A stretch of DNA of 64,000 bases, taken from NCBI RefSeq assembly GCF_003385235.1, contig NZ_PQIA01000030.1:1-64000 (forward strand). Reading direction: 5' to 3'. The position numbers were made by a program, and so were the translations under genes. Position 1 is the stretch's first letter. Each line of letters begins with the position of its first letter. The notes below the pieces were generated by a model, which worked only from the letters and a program-made list of their open reading frames with translations, had not been told where the DNA came from and searched no databases. The DNA comes from Amycolatopsis circi (GTDB taxonomy: Bacteria > Actinomycetota > Actinomycetes > Mycobacteriales > Pseudonocardiaceae). Below, piece after piece: positions 25,735-33,814 of this stretch.

Positions 25735-26472
25735 TCAGGCAGCGAGCAGCAACGGGCCGGACCCGCCGAGCCGCTTGTGCAACTCGTGCACGCCCTTCAC
25801 CGTGATCCGGATCTGCCGGGTCACGACCTGCTCGCGGGTCCGCGGATGCTCATAGGACGACGCGCGCACCGCCAGCCGGCGAAGCTCCACCTGACGCTGA
25901 AACGGCATCCCGCCCGCATCGACCCAGCCGATCCCGCGCAGGTACTTCGCCAGCCGGTTCTGGCCGGTCGCGATCGCCGGGTCCCGGTCGAGGATCTGCG
26001 CTGCCTCCCGCAGCGAGTAATCCCCGACCGCCTCGGCCAAGTCGCCCCACGACCGCGCGGCCGGCTCCAGTTCCGCGTTCCGCTTGAGGGCCGCGACGTA
26101 CCGCTCGGCCATCTCCAGCTCCGACATCGGCTTCTGCCGCGTGTCGACCACGCCGGTCTCCCGCAGCTCGCGGAGGATCGCCTTCACCCGACCCTTGAGT
26201 GACTTCGCCGACGGGAGCGTCGAGCGGAAGATCAGTTCCCAGATGCCGTCCTCGAAGATGACGGTCATGCGCTGGTCGCCGCCGGGGGTGCGGCAAATCG
26301 CCGTACCCTTCTCGGCTTCGTCGAGCATCTTGAGCGCATCGCTCGTGCGGGAGTAGTTGAGTGCCCGGGCGAATGCGGGAGCCTGGACGAACGGGGTGCC
26401 GTCCTCAGCGATCCCGAAGTGCTCGACAGTCAGGCCGTCACCGGCCGCGCCGAAGATGTCCAACTCAGACAC
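25735..26472 (-). CDS. Phage antirepressor (BRO-N plus KilAC type)
   Basis: A 245-residue protein. Residues about 15-115 are a BRO-N domain ('FVQAPAFARALNYSRTSDAL', then 'VIFEDGIWELIFRSTLPSAK'). The C-terminal part, with 'AEAVGDYSLREAAQILDRDP' and ITVKGVHELHKRLG, is a KilAC/ANT domain. Antirepressors inactivate the lysogeny repressor during induction. The gene follows the excisionase-like gene in the leftward early transcript. Confidence 0.88.
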   Translation of the reverse strand: MSELDIFGAAGDGLTVEHFGIAEDGTPFVQAPAFARALNYSRTSDALKMLDEAEKGTAICRTPGGDQRMTVIFEDGIWELIFRSTLPSAKSLKGRVKAILRELRETGVVDTRQKPMSELEMAERYVAALKRNAELEPAARSWGDLAEAVGDYSLREAAQILDRDPAIATGQNRLAKYLRGIGWVDAGGMPFQRQVELRRLAVRASSYEHPRTREQVVTRQIRITVKGVHELHKRLGGSGPLLLAA

Positions 26473-26487
26473 GGTGATCCCTTCCGA

Positions 26488-26739
26488 TCAAGCGGCGGTG
26501 ATGCCGCGGGAAAGCCAGCGCTGCAGCTCGGCGTCCGGCACGACGTGCATTCGTCCTGCAGGGACGTATCCGATTTCGCCCGCGTGGATCAGGTCGAGCA
26601 CGGTGTCGTAGCTGACGCCGGTGAGCTTGGAGACCTCGCTCGGCTTCCATGCCTGGCGAGGCGGTGCGGACGCGGCTTTCTCGAGGCGCTTCACGCGGTC
26701 GAGAAGCTCGTTGAGCAAGCCCAGGATCTCGGCGTTCAT
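26488..26739 (-). CDS. Excisionase-like HTH protein
   Basis: An 83-residue protein. The segment WKPSEVSKLTGVSYDTVLDL, followed by 'IHAGEIGYVPAGRMHVVPDA', is the winged-helix HTH_17 / excisionase pattern (recognition helix plus wing). The N-terminal 30 residues form a short coil. The ATG at 26739 overlaps the stop of the Cro-like gene. It probably directs integrase toward excision, although a small transcription regulator is also possible. Confidence 0.78.
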   Translation of the reverse strand: MNAEILGLLNELLDRVKRLEKAASAPPRQAWKPSEVSKLTGVSYDTVLDLIHAGEIGYVPAGRMHVVPDAELQRWLSRGITAA

Positions 26740-27068
26740 GCCGCACCGGCTTCGGGTTGGATGCGGCCAGGCGACTTCGTGTCGGACTGTTCGCGCTTCG
26801 GCGGTCCGGTCGTGGTGGGCTTCGGTTGTACCGGCGGCTTGCTCGGCTTTCCCTTCGCCGCGGGGAGAAGCTCGCTGACTTCGCACTCGAACGCCTTGGC
26901 CAGCAGCAGTGCCATCTCTTCAGAGCCGGGCTGGCTGCCCTGCTCGACGTTGTAGTAGTGGCTGGGGGTCATTCCGATCTGCTCCGCGATCTCGCGGGCG
27001 GTGATCTTTCGACCCCTCTTGACGGTCAGTGCCAGTCGCTTGGCTCTGACGTTGCGGAGGATCGGCAT
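26736..27068 (-). CDS. Cro/CI-family HTH regulator (Cro-like)
   Basis: A 110-residue protein. HTH residues: ITAREIAEQIGMTPSHYYNV followed by EQGSQPGSEEMALLLAKAF. A proline/lysine-rich tail follows. It is the first gene of the leftward early transcript and is divergent from the probable repressor, which is the position of Cro. The ATG at 27068 lies directly after a -10-like TATTCT, so the mRNA is probably leaderless. Confidence 0.82.
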   Translation of the reverse strand: MPILRNVRAKRLALTVKRGRKITAREIAEQIGMTPSHYYNVEQGSQPGSEEMALLLAKAFECEVSELLPAAKGKPSKPPVQPKPTTTGPPKREQSDTKSPGRIQPEAGAA

Positions 27069-27074
27069 AACCAC

Positions 27075-27191
27075 AGAATACGTAAAATACGTAAGTTGGC
27101 AAGCAGTAAGCCGCAAGTCAGGTGACATCAGGTTGAACCTTGCCAGTTCAGGCAACGACAGGTAACTTGGGCAACATGCGGATCTTACGTA
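27075..27191. promoter_or_regulatory. Lysogeny switch: leftward early promoter with TACGTA operators
   Basis: Leftward promoter: TTGCCA (complement of 27097-27102), a 16-base spacer, then TATTCT (complement of 27075-27080), with the Cro-like ATG six bases later. Two TACGTA words (27079-27084 and 27088-27093) fill the spacer. A third TACGTA lies at 27186-27191 on the repressor side, next to TTGCC-AGTTCA-GGCAA (27141-27156). The layout suggests a repressor that blocks the early promoter and controls its own gene. Confidence 0.6.
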
Positions 27192-27277
27192 CGGAACGTC
27201 TCCGCCGAAGACCTCTGACCGGCTGGCGACCAGGCGAACGAGTGGCCCCGTGCACACCGAAACGTCATGCTCGCCCC

Positions 27278-27703
27278 ATGGAGACGCAGAAGACGCAAGC
27301 GCGCACGCAACTAGGCGCGCTGATCAAGCGCACGCGCCGCCAAAAGGGGATGCGAAAGCAGGACGACCTCGCCGCTGCGACCGGGCTATCCGTCAGCGTC
27401 GTTAGCCTCGCCGAGCGCGGAGCCAAAGTTGAACCCAACACTCTGACCCAGATCGAAACGGCCCTGGGATTTCCGACCGGCTCATTCGAGGCCTTCCTTG
27501 CCGGCCGCGGCCCGCTCCCCGAGTTGATCGCAGCCACTGACGTGCCGTCCGTGTTGACCATGAACCGAATGGAGCTGGCCAACACTGCAGTGATCGTCGA
27601 AGAGGTCTGGGGGTCCGACGAGGGTGATCGATTCCTCCAAGACGCACTCGCGATGCGGCGCGCGAAGGCTAATCGAACAGACGATCGAAAACAAGCAGGT
27701 TAG
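27278..27703 (+). CDS. XRE-family repressor (CI-like)
   Basis: A 141-residue protein. The N-terminal HTH reads 'LGALIKRTRRQKGMRKQDDL' followed by AAATGLSVSVVSLAERGAKV, and a C-terminal helical part extends to residue 141. There is no LexA-like peptidase domain, so induction would rely on the antirepressor. It is divergent from the Cro-like gene and heads the rightward lysogeny transcript with the membrane protein and integrase. The ATG at 27278 is chosen because the upstream extension has no domain. Confidence 0.8.
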   Translation: METQKTQARTQLGALIKRTRRQKGMRKQDDLAAATGLSVSVVSLAERGAKVEPNTLTQIETALGFPTGSFEAFLAGRGPLPELIAATDVPSVLTMNRMELANTAVIVEEVWGSDEGDRFLQDALAMRRAKANRTDDRKQAG

Positions 27704-27736
27704 ACCATCCGGGTTTGGTCACTCGGCGTATCGCTC

Positions 27737-27822
27737 GTCTAGGCGAGTGACGCTGCCAAAACGGACGTAACATTAAGCTGCTTTATGTTGGTATTACCTG
27801 CGATTGGGGTAGTCGCCTAGAC
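27737..27822. repeat. Widely spaced 10-bp inverted repeat upstream of the membrane protein gene
   Basis: GTCTAGGCGA (27737-27746) and TCGCCTAGAC (27813-27822) are perfect complements 66 bases apart. A second pair, GTCACTCG and CGAGTGAC, lies around 27718-27750. The spacer is AT-rich for this genome and probably holds the promoter of the membrane protein and integrase. Binding sites for a dimeric regulator or for integrase are possible. Confidence 0.45.
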
Positions 27823-27838
27823 CGCAGGAGGGGTACCA

Positions 27839-28246
27839 GTGACCCAACAGCTTTACCAGTCGAGCACAGTCCGTAACGACAGGTCCGTCCGCCTGGCCGT
27901 GATGCTGTCACTGATAGGTGCCGTCGTGGCGACCGCAGCCAATGGGCTGATCGGGTGGGCAAGCAACGCATACGACTGGCACCCGCCGACCTTCATCTTC
28001 ACCAACGGCGTCATGGTGCTCAGCTGGGTGACGTTCGTGGCGGTCGTCCATCACGAAGCAGGTCGCCGGCGCGCCGAGATTGACCGCGAGCAGTTGCGCG
28101 CGGACCTCCGCGCGGATGTCCATGCGGAAGCTGCCGCACTGAAACAGAGCGTCCGCGACCTGTTGCGCGAGCACACACCGCGGAGTTCTGCCCGCGCCCC
28201 GGAGACGGACCGGTACCTGCAGCTCATCGACCAATCAGAGTCATAG
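27839..28246 (+). CDS. Two-span membrane protein in the lysogeny module
   Basis: A 135-residue protein with a GTG start behind AGGAGGGG. Two transmembrane helices (about residues 19-41 and 52-70) are followed by a charged cytoplasmic coil ('AEIDREQLRADLRADVHAEA'). It lies between repressor and integrase, the usual place for lysogenic-conversion genes. Superinfection exclusion is a reasonable guess from position and topology, not from sequence similarity. Confidence 0.65.
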   Translation: MTQQLYQSSTVRNDRSVRLAVMLSLIGAVVATAANGLIGWASNAYDWHPPTFIFTNGVMVLSWVTFVAVVHHEAGRRRAEIDREQLRADLRADVHAEAAALKQSVRDLLREHTPRSSARAPETDRYLQLIDQSES

Positions 28247-28277
28247 GCGCGCGTCTGCGCGCGGAAGGAGTCCTCCG

Positions 28278-29525
28278 ATGGGAAGACCCCGCGCGGACCT
28301 CGGGTACGTCAGCGAGATCACCTACAGACTGATCCGTGACGACCCGGAACTTTGGGAGGCTCGGGTGCGCATCCGGTTGCGCAGCGGCCGATCTGCGCGC
28401 CCGAGCGCCCGCGGCGCGACCGAGAGAGCGGCAAGGAACGCCCTCAAGAAGCGCGTCGTGAAGATCTCCGACCGTGTGGTCGGATCGATCCTAAGCAGCG
28501 AGAGCCGTTTCGGCCTGGTGATGGACAAATGGCTCGCCGAGTTCAAGAAGAAGGTCGACCGCGGCGAACGGGCGGAGAAGTCGTACTACGACTACCGCGA
28601 CACCGTCGCACAGCTGAAGGCCCGCATGGGCGAGCTGGCGTGCTGGGAGGCCGAAAACCCGGGCCTGTGTGACGAGGTCCTGAAAGCCATCCGCGACGAA
28701 GCGGCGAAAAGCAAGCGTTCCAAGGGCGACGGATACGCCGCGGCGAAGCGAGCCAGGACTGTGTTGTCCAACGTGTGCGGCTACGCGATGCGGCACAACG
28801 CGATGACAACGAACCCGGCCAAAGCGGTCGAGATGATCGAGCAGATCATCAAGGAAGACGTGCGCGCGTTGGAACCGCACGAGCGCGCGGACTTCATGGC
28901 GAAGGTGCGAGCGTTCTGCACGGAGAGGGTGCAGGAGAGCAAACGCGGCGACGCCGGAGCCCAGGCGTGGCTGGACATGCCGGACATCGTCGAGGCGATG
29001 CTTGCGACCGGCGCCCGCCCTGGAGAGATCCTGGCGGCGATCGGATCGGGAGTCGTGCCGTCCGAGCGCACCATCCTTCTCGACCATCACCTCGTGCGTG
29101 TCGAGGGCGTCGGGCTGGTGCGCAAGCCGCGGCGGAAGGGCGGTCACCGGACCGGCGGTACACCCATCAAGCCGATGTATCCGAGTTGGTCCGCGCCGAT
29201 GTTCACCCGGCGCAAGCTCGCCGCCGGGGACCGAAACCCGTTGTTCGTCACGTGGAACGGGCAATGGGTCGACCCTGCGAATTTCCAGAAGCGGTTTCGC
29301 CGGATGTGCGACGCGATCGGTTACGGCTGGGTGGCGGCGCGGATGCTTCGGCACACGGTTGGTACTCACATCGTCGACGCGGGAGGCACCAACGAGGACG
29401 CGGCCGACCAGCTCGGCAACACGCCAGCGGTCGTGCAGAAGCACTACCGGCGCCCTCGGAAGACGAACCCTGCCAACGCGGCGAAGCTGGAGACGATGTT
29501 CGACCACCCGGATACGGGTTCATGA
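28278..29525 (+). CDS. int: Tyrosine-type phage integrase
   Basis: A 415-residue integrase. Residues about 80-175 are the SAM-like core-binding domain, and the catalytic domain follows. Box I has Arg247 in ATGARPGEI. Box II reads AARMLRHTVGTHI (Arg358; the usual upstream His is Arg355). The nucleophile is Tyr390 in VVQKHYRRP; the usual LGH reads LGN. Such substitutions are common in actinomycete integrases. GGAAGGAG precedes the ATG. It integrates the phage at the tRNA gene whose 3' end lies just downstream. Confidence 0.93.
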   Translation: MGRPRADLGYVSEITYRLIRDDPELWEARVRIRLRSGRSARPSARGATERAARNALKKRVVKISDRVVGSILSSESRFGLVMDKWLAEFKKKVDRGERAEKSYYDYRDTVAQLKARMGELACWEAENPGLCDEVLKAIRDEAAKSKRSKGDGYAAAKRARTVLSNVCGYAMRHNAMTTNPAKAVEMIEQIIKEDVRALEPHERADFMAKVRAFCTERVQESKRGDAGAQAWLDMPDIVEAMLATGARPGEILAAIGSGVVPSERTILLDHHLVRVEGVGLVRKPRRKGGHRTGGTPIKPMYPSWSAPMFTRRKLAAGDRNPLFVTWNGQWVDPANFQKRFRRMCDAIGYGWVAARMLRHTVGTHIVDAGGTNEDAADQLGNTPAVVQKHYRRPRKTNPANAAKLETMFDHPDTGS

Positions 29526-29651
29526 TCGGGACTCCCGTCCAAAAACCGTCCACAAACAACCCGTACCAACGCGGGCAACACCGCCATTTCTGGTAGAGAA
29601 ATCGCAGGTCAGCGACTAACGCGGACAACGCCATCATGTTCCTGCGACTCT

Positions 29652-29686
29652 CTAGGTCGCAGGTTCGAGTCCTGCCGGGGGCACCA
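29652..29686 (+). other. Prophage attachment site: 3' end of a tRNA gene
   Basis: GCAGG-TTCGAGT-CCTGC is a perfect T-arm (29659-29675), followed by acceptor strand CGGGGGC, discriminator A and CCA. No 5' half of a tRNA is found upstream, so this is the bacterial 3' fragment left at the right att site. The intact gene, with an acceptor 5' strand reading GCCCCCG, should lie at the left prophage end outside the window, with its 3' part supplied by the phage. The amino acid cannot be decided from this fragment. Confidence 0.85.
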
Positions 29687-29690
29687 CCAG

Positions 29691-29727
29691 GGGCAACGCT
29701 GTGCGCGTGACAAGCACAGCGTTGCCC
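29691..29727 (+). terminator. 14-bp perfect hairpin after the tRNA fragment
   Basis: GGGCAACGCTGTGC and GCACAGCGTTGCCC pair perfectly around a nine-base loop, starting five bases after the tRNA CCA end. There is no T-run. It is probably the original transcription terminator or processing hairpin of the tRNA gene. Confidence 0.7.
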
Positions 29728-29997
29728 GAGCAAGAGACAGTGCTCCAGGTCACCGGTTCGAGCCCAGCGGGGCACCTCAGCCCCCGGCGCTCACAGGGGT
29801 CGGCAGCCGCACGACGCACACGCGGCTCACCAGGCCCCGCCTTCGCACTGCCGAGCACCTCGCATCTCCCCAAGCCCGGGCCAGCCACGGCACGCCCTGC
29901 CGTCCAGGTCCCGGACGCCCATGCGCTGTTGCCCGCGCCTCAACTGGCTCGAGACGTACTCGTGATCCCTTCTGCTCGCCCTAGCCCTGGAACCGCC

Positions 29998-30351
29998 ATG
30001 ACCCACGACTCGCCCAGCCGCCTGGCACAGAACCAAGCCGCCCGCGCGCTCTTCGAGAAAGGCCGTCGCGCCGGCCTCGTCCAACGGCACCTCCGCAAAC
30101 TCCACCACCTGGCCCGGCACCGAACCCCACCGACCGCGGACACACCGCCACCGTCCGCCGCCCCTCTCACCACGGCGACAGCTCACTCGGCCACGGGGTC
30201 AACACACCCCAGCCAACCGACACGACCGCGCGGACGAAGGCACTCACCGCAACCACAGCAACTCGCCCTCGACACCGATATCGCCTACCGGCCTCCAACA
30301 TCGCCGCGCCGACCGTCCACAGAGTCCTGCACGTCGGGCGAAGCCGCGTAG
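29998..30351 (+). CDS. Small protein, first copy of a duplicated unknown family
   Basis: A 117-residue protein. An N-terminal helix carries NQAARALFEKGRRAGLVQRH and KLHHLARH. A Pro/Thr/Ser-rich low-complexity middle follows, then 'QQLALDTDIAYRP' and 'RRPSTE' near the end. A second copy at 37,842 shares the helix, the QQL-LD-D motif and the end, so the reading frame is under constraint and is probably real. The ATG at 29,998 has only a weak ribosome site. No known family; the helix resembles a short HTH or coil. Confidence 0.55.
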   Translation: MTHDSPSRLAQNQAARALFEKGRRAGLVQRHLRKLHHLARHRTPPTADTPPPSAAPLTTATAHSATGSTHPSQPTRPRGRRHSPQPQQLALDTDIAYRPPTSPRRPSTESCTSGEAA

Positions 30352-31374
30352 CCGCCAGCCAGAACGAAGCTGGGTCGTAGACAGCCCAAGTGTGGAAGCG
30401 GTCCCGGAGATCCGCTGAGAATCGGGCCGCTTGCACCACGCGACCGCCTCTGAACGACGGGCGGCCCGTGGGACGGACCGATGAGCCACCCGGCAGGCAT
30501 CGACGAACCAGACCTCGCAGGACAGCCAGTCACGGCTGATCACGACGGCAGGTGGCCAGGTCCAGACTGACTGCTTCATTGCAATCTCCGCACACAAACC
30601 ACGCCGCCGAGAGCTCCGACAGACCCGGCTTCCGGCAGATTGCGACCATTCCGCTCGCACGACCGCTCCGGCGAACCTTCGCGGATCGACCGGGATACCG
30701 CCCACCCAACCGCGGCCCGGGCAAGGTCGTTCTACGACAGCGGTTCCGTCACGCAGCCACCCCGCGTCACCACGCCGCAGGGAATACGTCGAGCCAGCAA
30801 CAACACCGACGAGGTGCCGGACCTGCGTTCACGAATCACTTCGATACTCGGTTACCGCAACACCCGGTATCCTCACTATTCGTTCCCAGGAGTCGAGCAA
30901 GAAGTGATATACGGCCAGACTGGCTTGTCACCGAGCTGCACGCGGCGGGCGCTGGCGTGCGCCGCGAGGCGTTCGCCGTCATCCTCGACCGCACCGAGAG
31001 CACGCCGAGGCTCGACGTGGCCGGCGGCGACGTGTTCGGCGTCGACCTCGACCCGGCCAACGGCTGGAGCCTCTCGATGTACGGCCGCTATCGCATCTCC
31101 GGCTGCTTCGGGGCCGTTCCCCTCGTCGTCGGCTGCATTCCCGCGCGATGCCGCCCTCGCGCGGCTTCTGATCGACATCAGCAACGGCGAGCAGAACATC
31201 TCGAACATCGAGAACGACCGGGATGTTCGGGTAGCTGGTCGAATCAGCGAACCGGGGCAACCAGAAGACGCCTGCCGCCGAGCGGGAGGCGTAGCCGCTG
31301 GAGCCCCTCAGACCGGGTCACGGACAATACACGCTGAGCTTCCCGCTTGAGCCCGCGCAGAGGTCGAGTGACGA
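30352..31374. other. 1-kb stretch without an intact gene
   Basis: No reading frame here has the codon bias of its neighbours along its full length. The left half (to about 30,900) shows nothing recognisable. The right half contains a broken gene-like stretch, listed separately. The DNA has lower third-position GC than the surrounding chromosome, which fits decayed or acquired DNA next to the prophage site. Confidence 0.6.
30918..31350 (+). pseudogene. Probable frameshifted gene remnant
   Basis: One frame reads DWLVTELHAAGAGVRREAFA through GDVFGVDLDPANGWSLSMYG to about 31,130. The reading then continues in another frame with 'RDAALARLLIDISNGEQNIS' and 'NDRDVRVAGRISEPGQ' to a stop near 31,350. 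Both halves have protein-like composition, and the break needs a single-base shift near 31,130. No start codon with a ribosome site is visible. No family is recognised. A real but unusual gene or a sequencing error are alternatives. Confidence 0.4.
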
Positions 31375-31983
31375 TCACGACGCCCCCTGGAGATGTCCGA
31401 CCATCGCGGTGGCGAACTTCTTCGCGATGCTGCAGGGGTCCTTTTTGTTCGAGCCCATGCTGATGTTCGGGAGGACCGAGACGGCGAGCTGATCGGTGAC
31501 GCCGACCCAGAGGGTGCAGATGCCGTTCGAGCGGCTGTCCTCGGTACCGGCGAAGACGGCCGGGTAGCCGTAGACCGTGGTGGGTTCGAAGTAGGCCTGC
31601 TTGGCCTTCTGGTCGTAGATGTCGCTGATCCCGTGCTTGTTCTGCTCGATCGGCGTGTTGTTGACGAAGTTCAGGTTGCTTCCGGAGGAAGTCCAGCGGC
31701 AACCGTTCAGCACGCCGGTGCTTTTCTCGCCGGGATACTTGAGGCCGACCTGTTCTGCCTCCGAGGCGTTGAGCACGCTGCACGGGTTGGCGAGCAAGTC
31801 CTTGGCAGGCAGTGGGGACGGAACCTTGGGTCCCGAGCCGCCGCTGTCGGCCGGAGCGCTTGAGCCTGCCGGCGGCTGAGCAGTTCCTCCGGACCCGCCG
31901 GTCTCGCCGCCGCAGGCGGAGGCGGCGAGCAAGCCGATCGTGGCGACGGCAGCTGTGGCGAGTCGGACGGTGCGGTGCGGCAT
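31375..31983 (-). CDS. DUF3558 lipoprotein
   Basis: A 202-residue secreted lipoprotein. The signal peptide ends in a lipobox (AASAC, with the Cys at about residue 24), followed by a Gly/Ser/Pro linker. The DUF3558 domain shows 'NPCSVLNASEAEQVG', 'LNGCRWTSS' and 'DPCSIAKKFATAMV', including the conserved cysteines. These lipoproteins are abundant in Pseudonocardiaceae and have no settled function. The ATG at 31,983 is supported by the signal peptide. Confidence 0.88.
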   Translation of the reverse strand: MPHRTVRLATAAVATIGLLAASACGGETGGSGGTAQPPAGSSAPADSGGSGPKVPSPLPAKDLLANPCSVLNASEAEQVGLKYPGEKSTGVLNGCRWTSSGSNLNFVNNTPIEQNKHGISDIYDQKAKQAYFEPTTVYGYPAVFAGTEDSRSNGICTLWVGVTDQLAVSVLPNISMGSNKKDPCSIAKKFATAMVGHLQGAS

Positions 31984-32189
31984 CTGGTGCTCAGACGCCC
32001 TTTGCCTGCTGGTTCATCTTGTCGCGGTTATCTTGCTCCGCCCAGCTTCGGTGCTGTGCGGCCGGGATCCGGGTTCCTTGACGGCGAGCAAAATCTCCGT
32101 GATCACCATCGAGATGGTGCCCGCCCTTTACGCAAGGCACGACCTGCCGCGCCGATATCGTCGAGACCCGCCGGGGCTGGCTAGGCCGG

Positions 32190-32760
32190 TCAGGTCCGGC
32201 ACCCATGGTTGGTTCCTCTCGTTCGGGGCGTGTCGTGTGCAGGACTGCGCACCTTCCGCGGACAGGATTCGCGCCAGCAGAAGCTCCGGCCGCTGCGAGC
32301 GCTCAAGGCAGACGGTCTGTCTGCCTTGAGCGCAACCGCCAGACGGCAGTTCAATCCGGGAAGCTGCGCGAACTTGCTGTGCCGAAACGACGTCCTGCCT
32401 TCGAACGACGCTCTGTCGAACCACGCAACCTGGCGGAATATCGCGCTGAACTCGGCGACCCCTCCGAACCTCGCCCACGTGAACGAGGCACACCCGGAGA
32501 ACACCGTCGCCGTGAAAGCGGCCGCGGCGATTCCCGCCTCGGCGAAAGACGCATCGCCCTCGAACACCGAGCATCTGACGCTGAACTTCCCTCCCATCCT
32601 CGCCTTTGCGAAGTTGCCGCCACCTCTGAACACAGCGAACTCGAAGTTGGCTTCCTTGGCGAAGCGAGCCTCCTCGAAGTCGGCCTGATCTTTAAAGAAG
32701 ACATGTTCGAATGTGACGTTCTCGGCGAACGGGGAGGCTGGGTGAACGTTGCCGAAGGTC
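32190..32760 (-). pseudogene. Pentapeptide-repeat protein remnant
   Basis: The minus strand reads ADFEEARFAKEANFEFAVF and onward with 'GNFAKARMGGKF', 'ASFAEAG', 'ASFTWARF' and 'TSFRHSKF': about 20 pentapeptide repeats forming a right-handed quadrilateral helix. No usable start codon exists before the GTG at 32,633, which lies in mid-repeat, and upstream the frame runs into the end of an amidohydrolase gene, so the 5' end appears to be lost. The repeats stop where a 15-bp hairpin occurs, and the rest of the frame looks non-coding. A truncated gene is the simplest reading. Confidence 0.65.
32299..32333. repeat. 15-bp perfect inverted repeat
   Basis: GCGCTCAAGGCAGAC (32,299-32,313) and GTCTGCCTTGAGCGC (32,319-32,333) are perfect complements around GGTCT. 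It lies where the pentapeptide repeats lose their pattern. It could be an insertion footprint, a terminator, or the end of a small mobile sequence. No T-run follows on either strand. Confidence 0.7.
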
Positions 32761-32766
32761 GGTGGG

Positions 32767-33744
32767 CTACGCCGTGACCTCCGCTGATTGGGCGCCGTCG
32801 AGGCGGGCCGCGGCGCTGGGGAACAGGGCGGTGGCGTTGCGGCCGATGTCCTGGCGTTGCCGGGGTGTCAGGCCGTCGAATTCGAGCAGGGATTTCCGGT
32901 TGGCTTCGATGGTTTCTTCGGTGCTGCAAGGCACGCCGGAGTCCGAGCCGTAGACGAGGTGGTCGGGCGTGGTCATCGTGAGCGCTGCCGTCAGGCTGGA
33001 CGGGAACCCGGTCGCGGCGGTGTCGAGATAGAGCCGCTGCAGCTGGACGCGGATTTCGTCGGTGCTCAGGCCGTTCGGGTTGGGGACCCAGGCTTGGGCG
33101 CCGAGCAGGCCGAGCCGGCCCGACATGGCGGGCAGTGCGCCCCCGCCGCCGCAGTGGGCGACGATCAGCTTCACGTTCGGGTATGTGCGGAACACGCCCG
33201 CGTACAGCAGGTCGACAATCGTCCGCGTGGTCTCGAAACCGACCTCCAGCAACGGTGCCGGGCGGCCCTGCACGCCGTCGGCGTACGCGTCGGGATGCGC
33301 GAACACCGTGGCGCCGCGGCGATCGATCTCCGCCCACATCGGTTCCAGGCTCGGGTCGGAGAGGTACACGCCGTTGCGTCGGCACGTCACCGCGAAGCCG
33401 TCGGCGCCCAGTTCCGCCGCTCGGTCGAGTTCGGCCATTGTCGCGGCGATGTCGTCGGTGGGCAGGGCGGCGAGCAGGCCGAAGCGGTCCGGGTGGCACC
33501 GCACCAGGTCGGCCCCGTAGTCGTTGGACACGCGCAGTGCCTCGGTCGTGGCGGGCTGGTTGCTCAGCATCTGCATGCCGATGCCGGACCGGTCCATCTG
33601 CTCAAGCGTCTGCTCGACGGTCCAGTGGTAGGGCTCCGGGGCCAGGAAACAGGCGGCGCGCATCGACCGCCAGGCAGCCTCCCGCTGTTCGGGGGTGGTC
33701 GGCGGGGTGTAGTGGGCGTGCACGTCGATCCAGGCATCGGTCAT
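32767..33744 (-). CDS. Amidohydrolase-2 family protein (ACMSD-like)
   Basis: A 325-residue TIM-barrel metal enzyme. DVHAHYTPP at the N-terminus gives the HxH metal motif; VAHCGGGGALP and YGSDSGVP supply the later His and Asp ligands. Relatives include ACMS decarboxylase and gamma-resorcylate decarboxylase, which act on aromatic breakdown products. The start ATG at 33,744 is preferred because the longer frame runs into the promoter region. It is divergent from a LysR gene, which probably controls it. The substrate is unknown. Confidence 0.82.
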   Translation of the reverse strand: MTDAWIDVHAHYTPPTTPEQREAAWRSMRAACFLAPEPYHWTVEQTLEQMDRSGIGMQMLSNQPATTEALRVSNDYGADLVRCHPDRFGLLAALPTDDIAATMAELDRAAELGADGFAVTCRRNGVYLSDPSLEPMWAEIDRRGATVFAHPDAYADGVQGRPAPLLEVGFETTRTIVDLLYAGVFRTYPNVKLIVAHCGGGGALPAMSGRLGLLGAQAWVPNPNGLSTDEIRVQLQRLYLDTAATGFPSSLTAALTMTTPDHLVYGSDSGVPCSTEETIEANRKSLLEFDGLTPRQRQDIGRNATALFPSAAARLDGAQSAEVTA

Positions 33745-33814
33745 GGTGCCAGCGTGCGCGCACCAGCGCCCCCAAGGAACCGCATACGCTCCATGGCCGC
33801 TATAGAGTCGGTCT

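Larger units (their letters stand above)
1..29690. mobile_element. Right-hand part of an integrated siphovirus-type prophage
   Basis: Terminases, portal and MuF head protein lie at the left, an early operon in the middle, and antirepressor, excisionase-like, Cro-like, repressor and integrase genes at the right. This is the standard temperate tailed-phage layout. Genes are almost all on the minus strand and overlap by a few bases. The integrase reads rightward and ends about 125 bases before a tRNA 3' fragment, which sets the right boundary. The left end (tail, lysis genes and the other att site) lies outside the window. The genes visible here look intact, so an inducible prophage is possible, but this cannot be judged without the left half. 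Confidence 0.95.

Noticed and set aside
29248..29888. Minus-strand frames containing APGRTRTCDLESR
   Set aside because: This peptide is the well-known false translation of tRNA T-arm DNA; it comes from the attachment-site tRNA fragment.
30244..30579. Minus-strand frame starting MKQSVWTWPPAV
   Set aside because: It overlaps the duplicated small gene on the opposite strand, lacks a ribosome site and has no similarity that I recognise.
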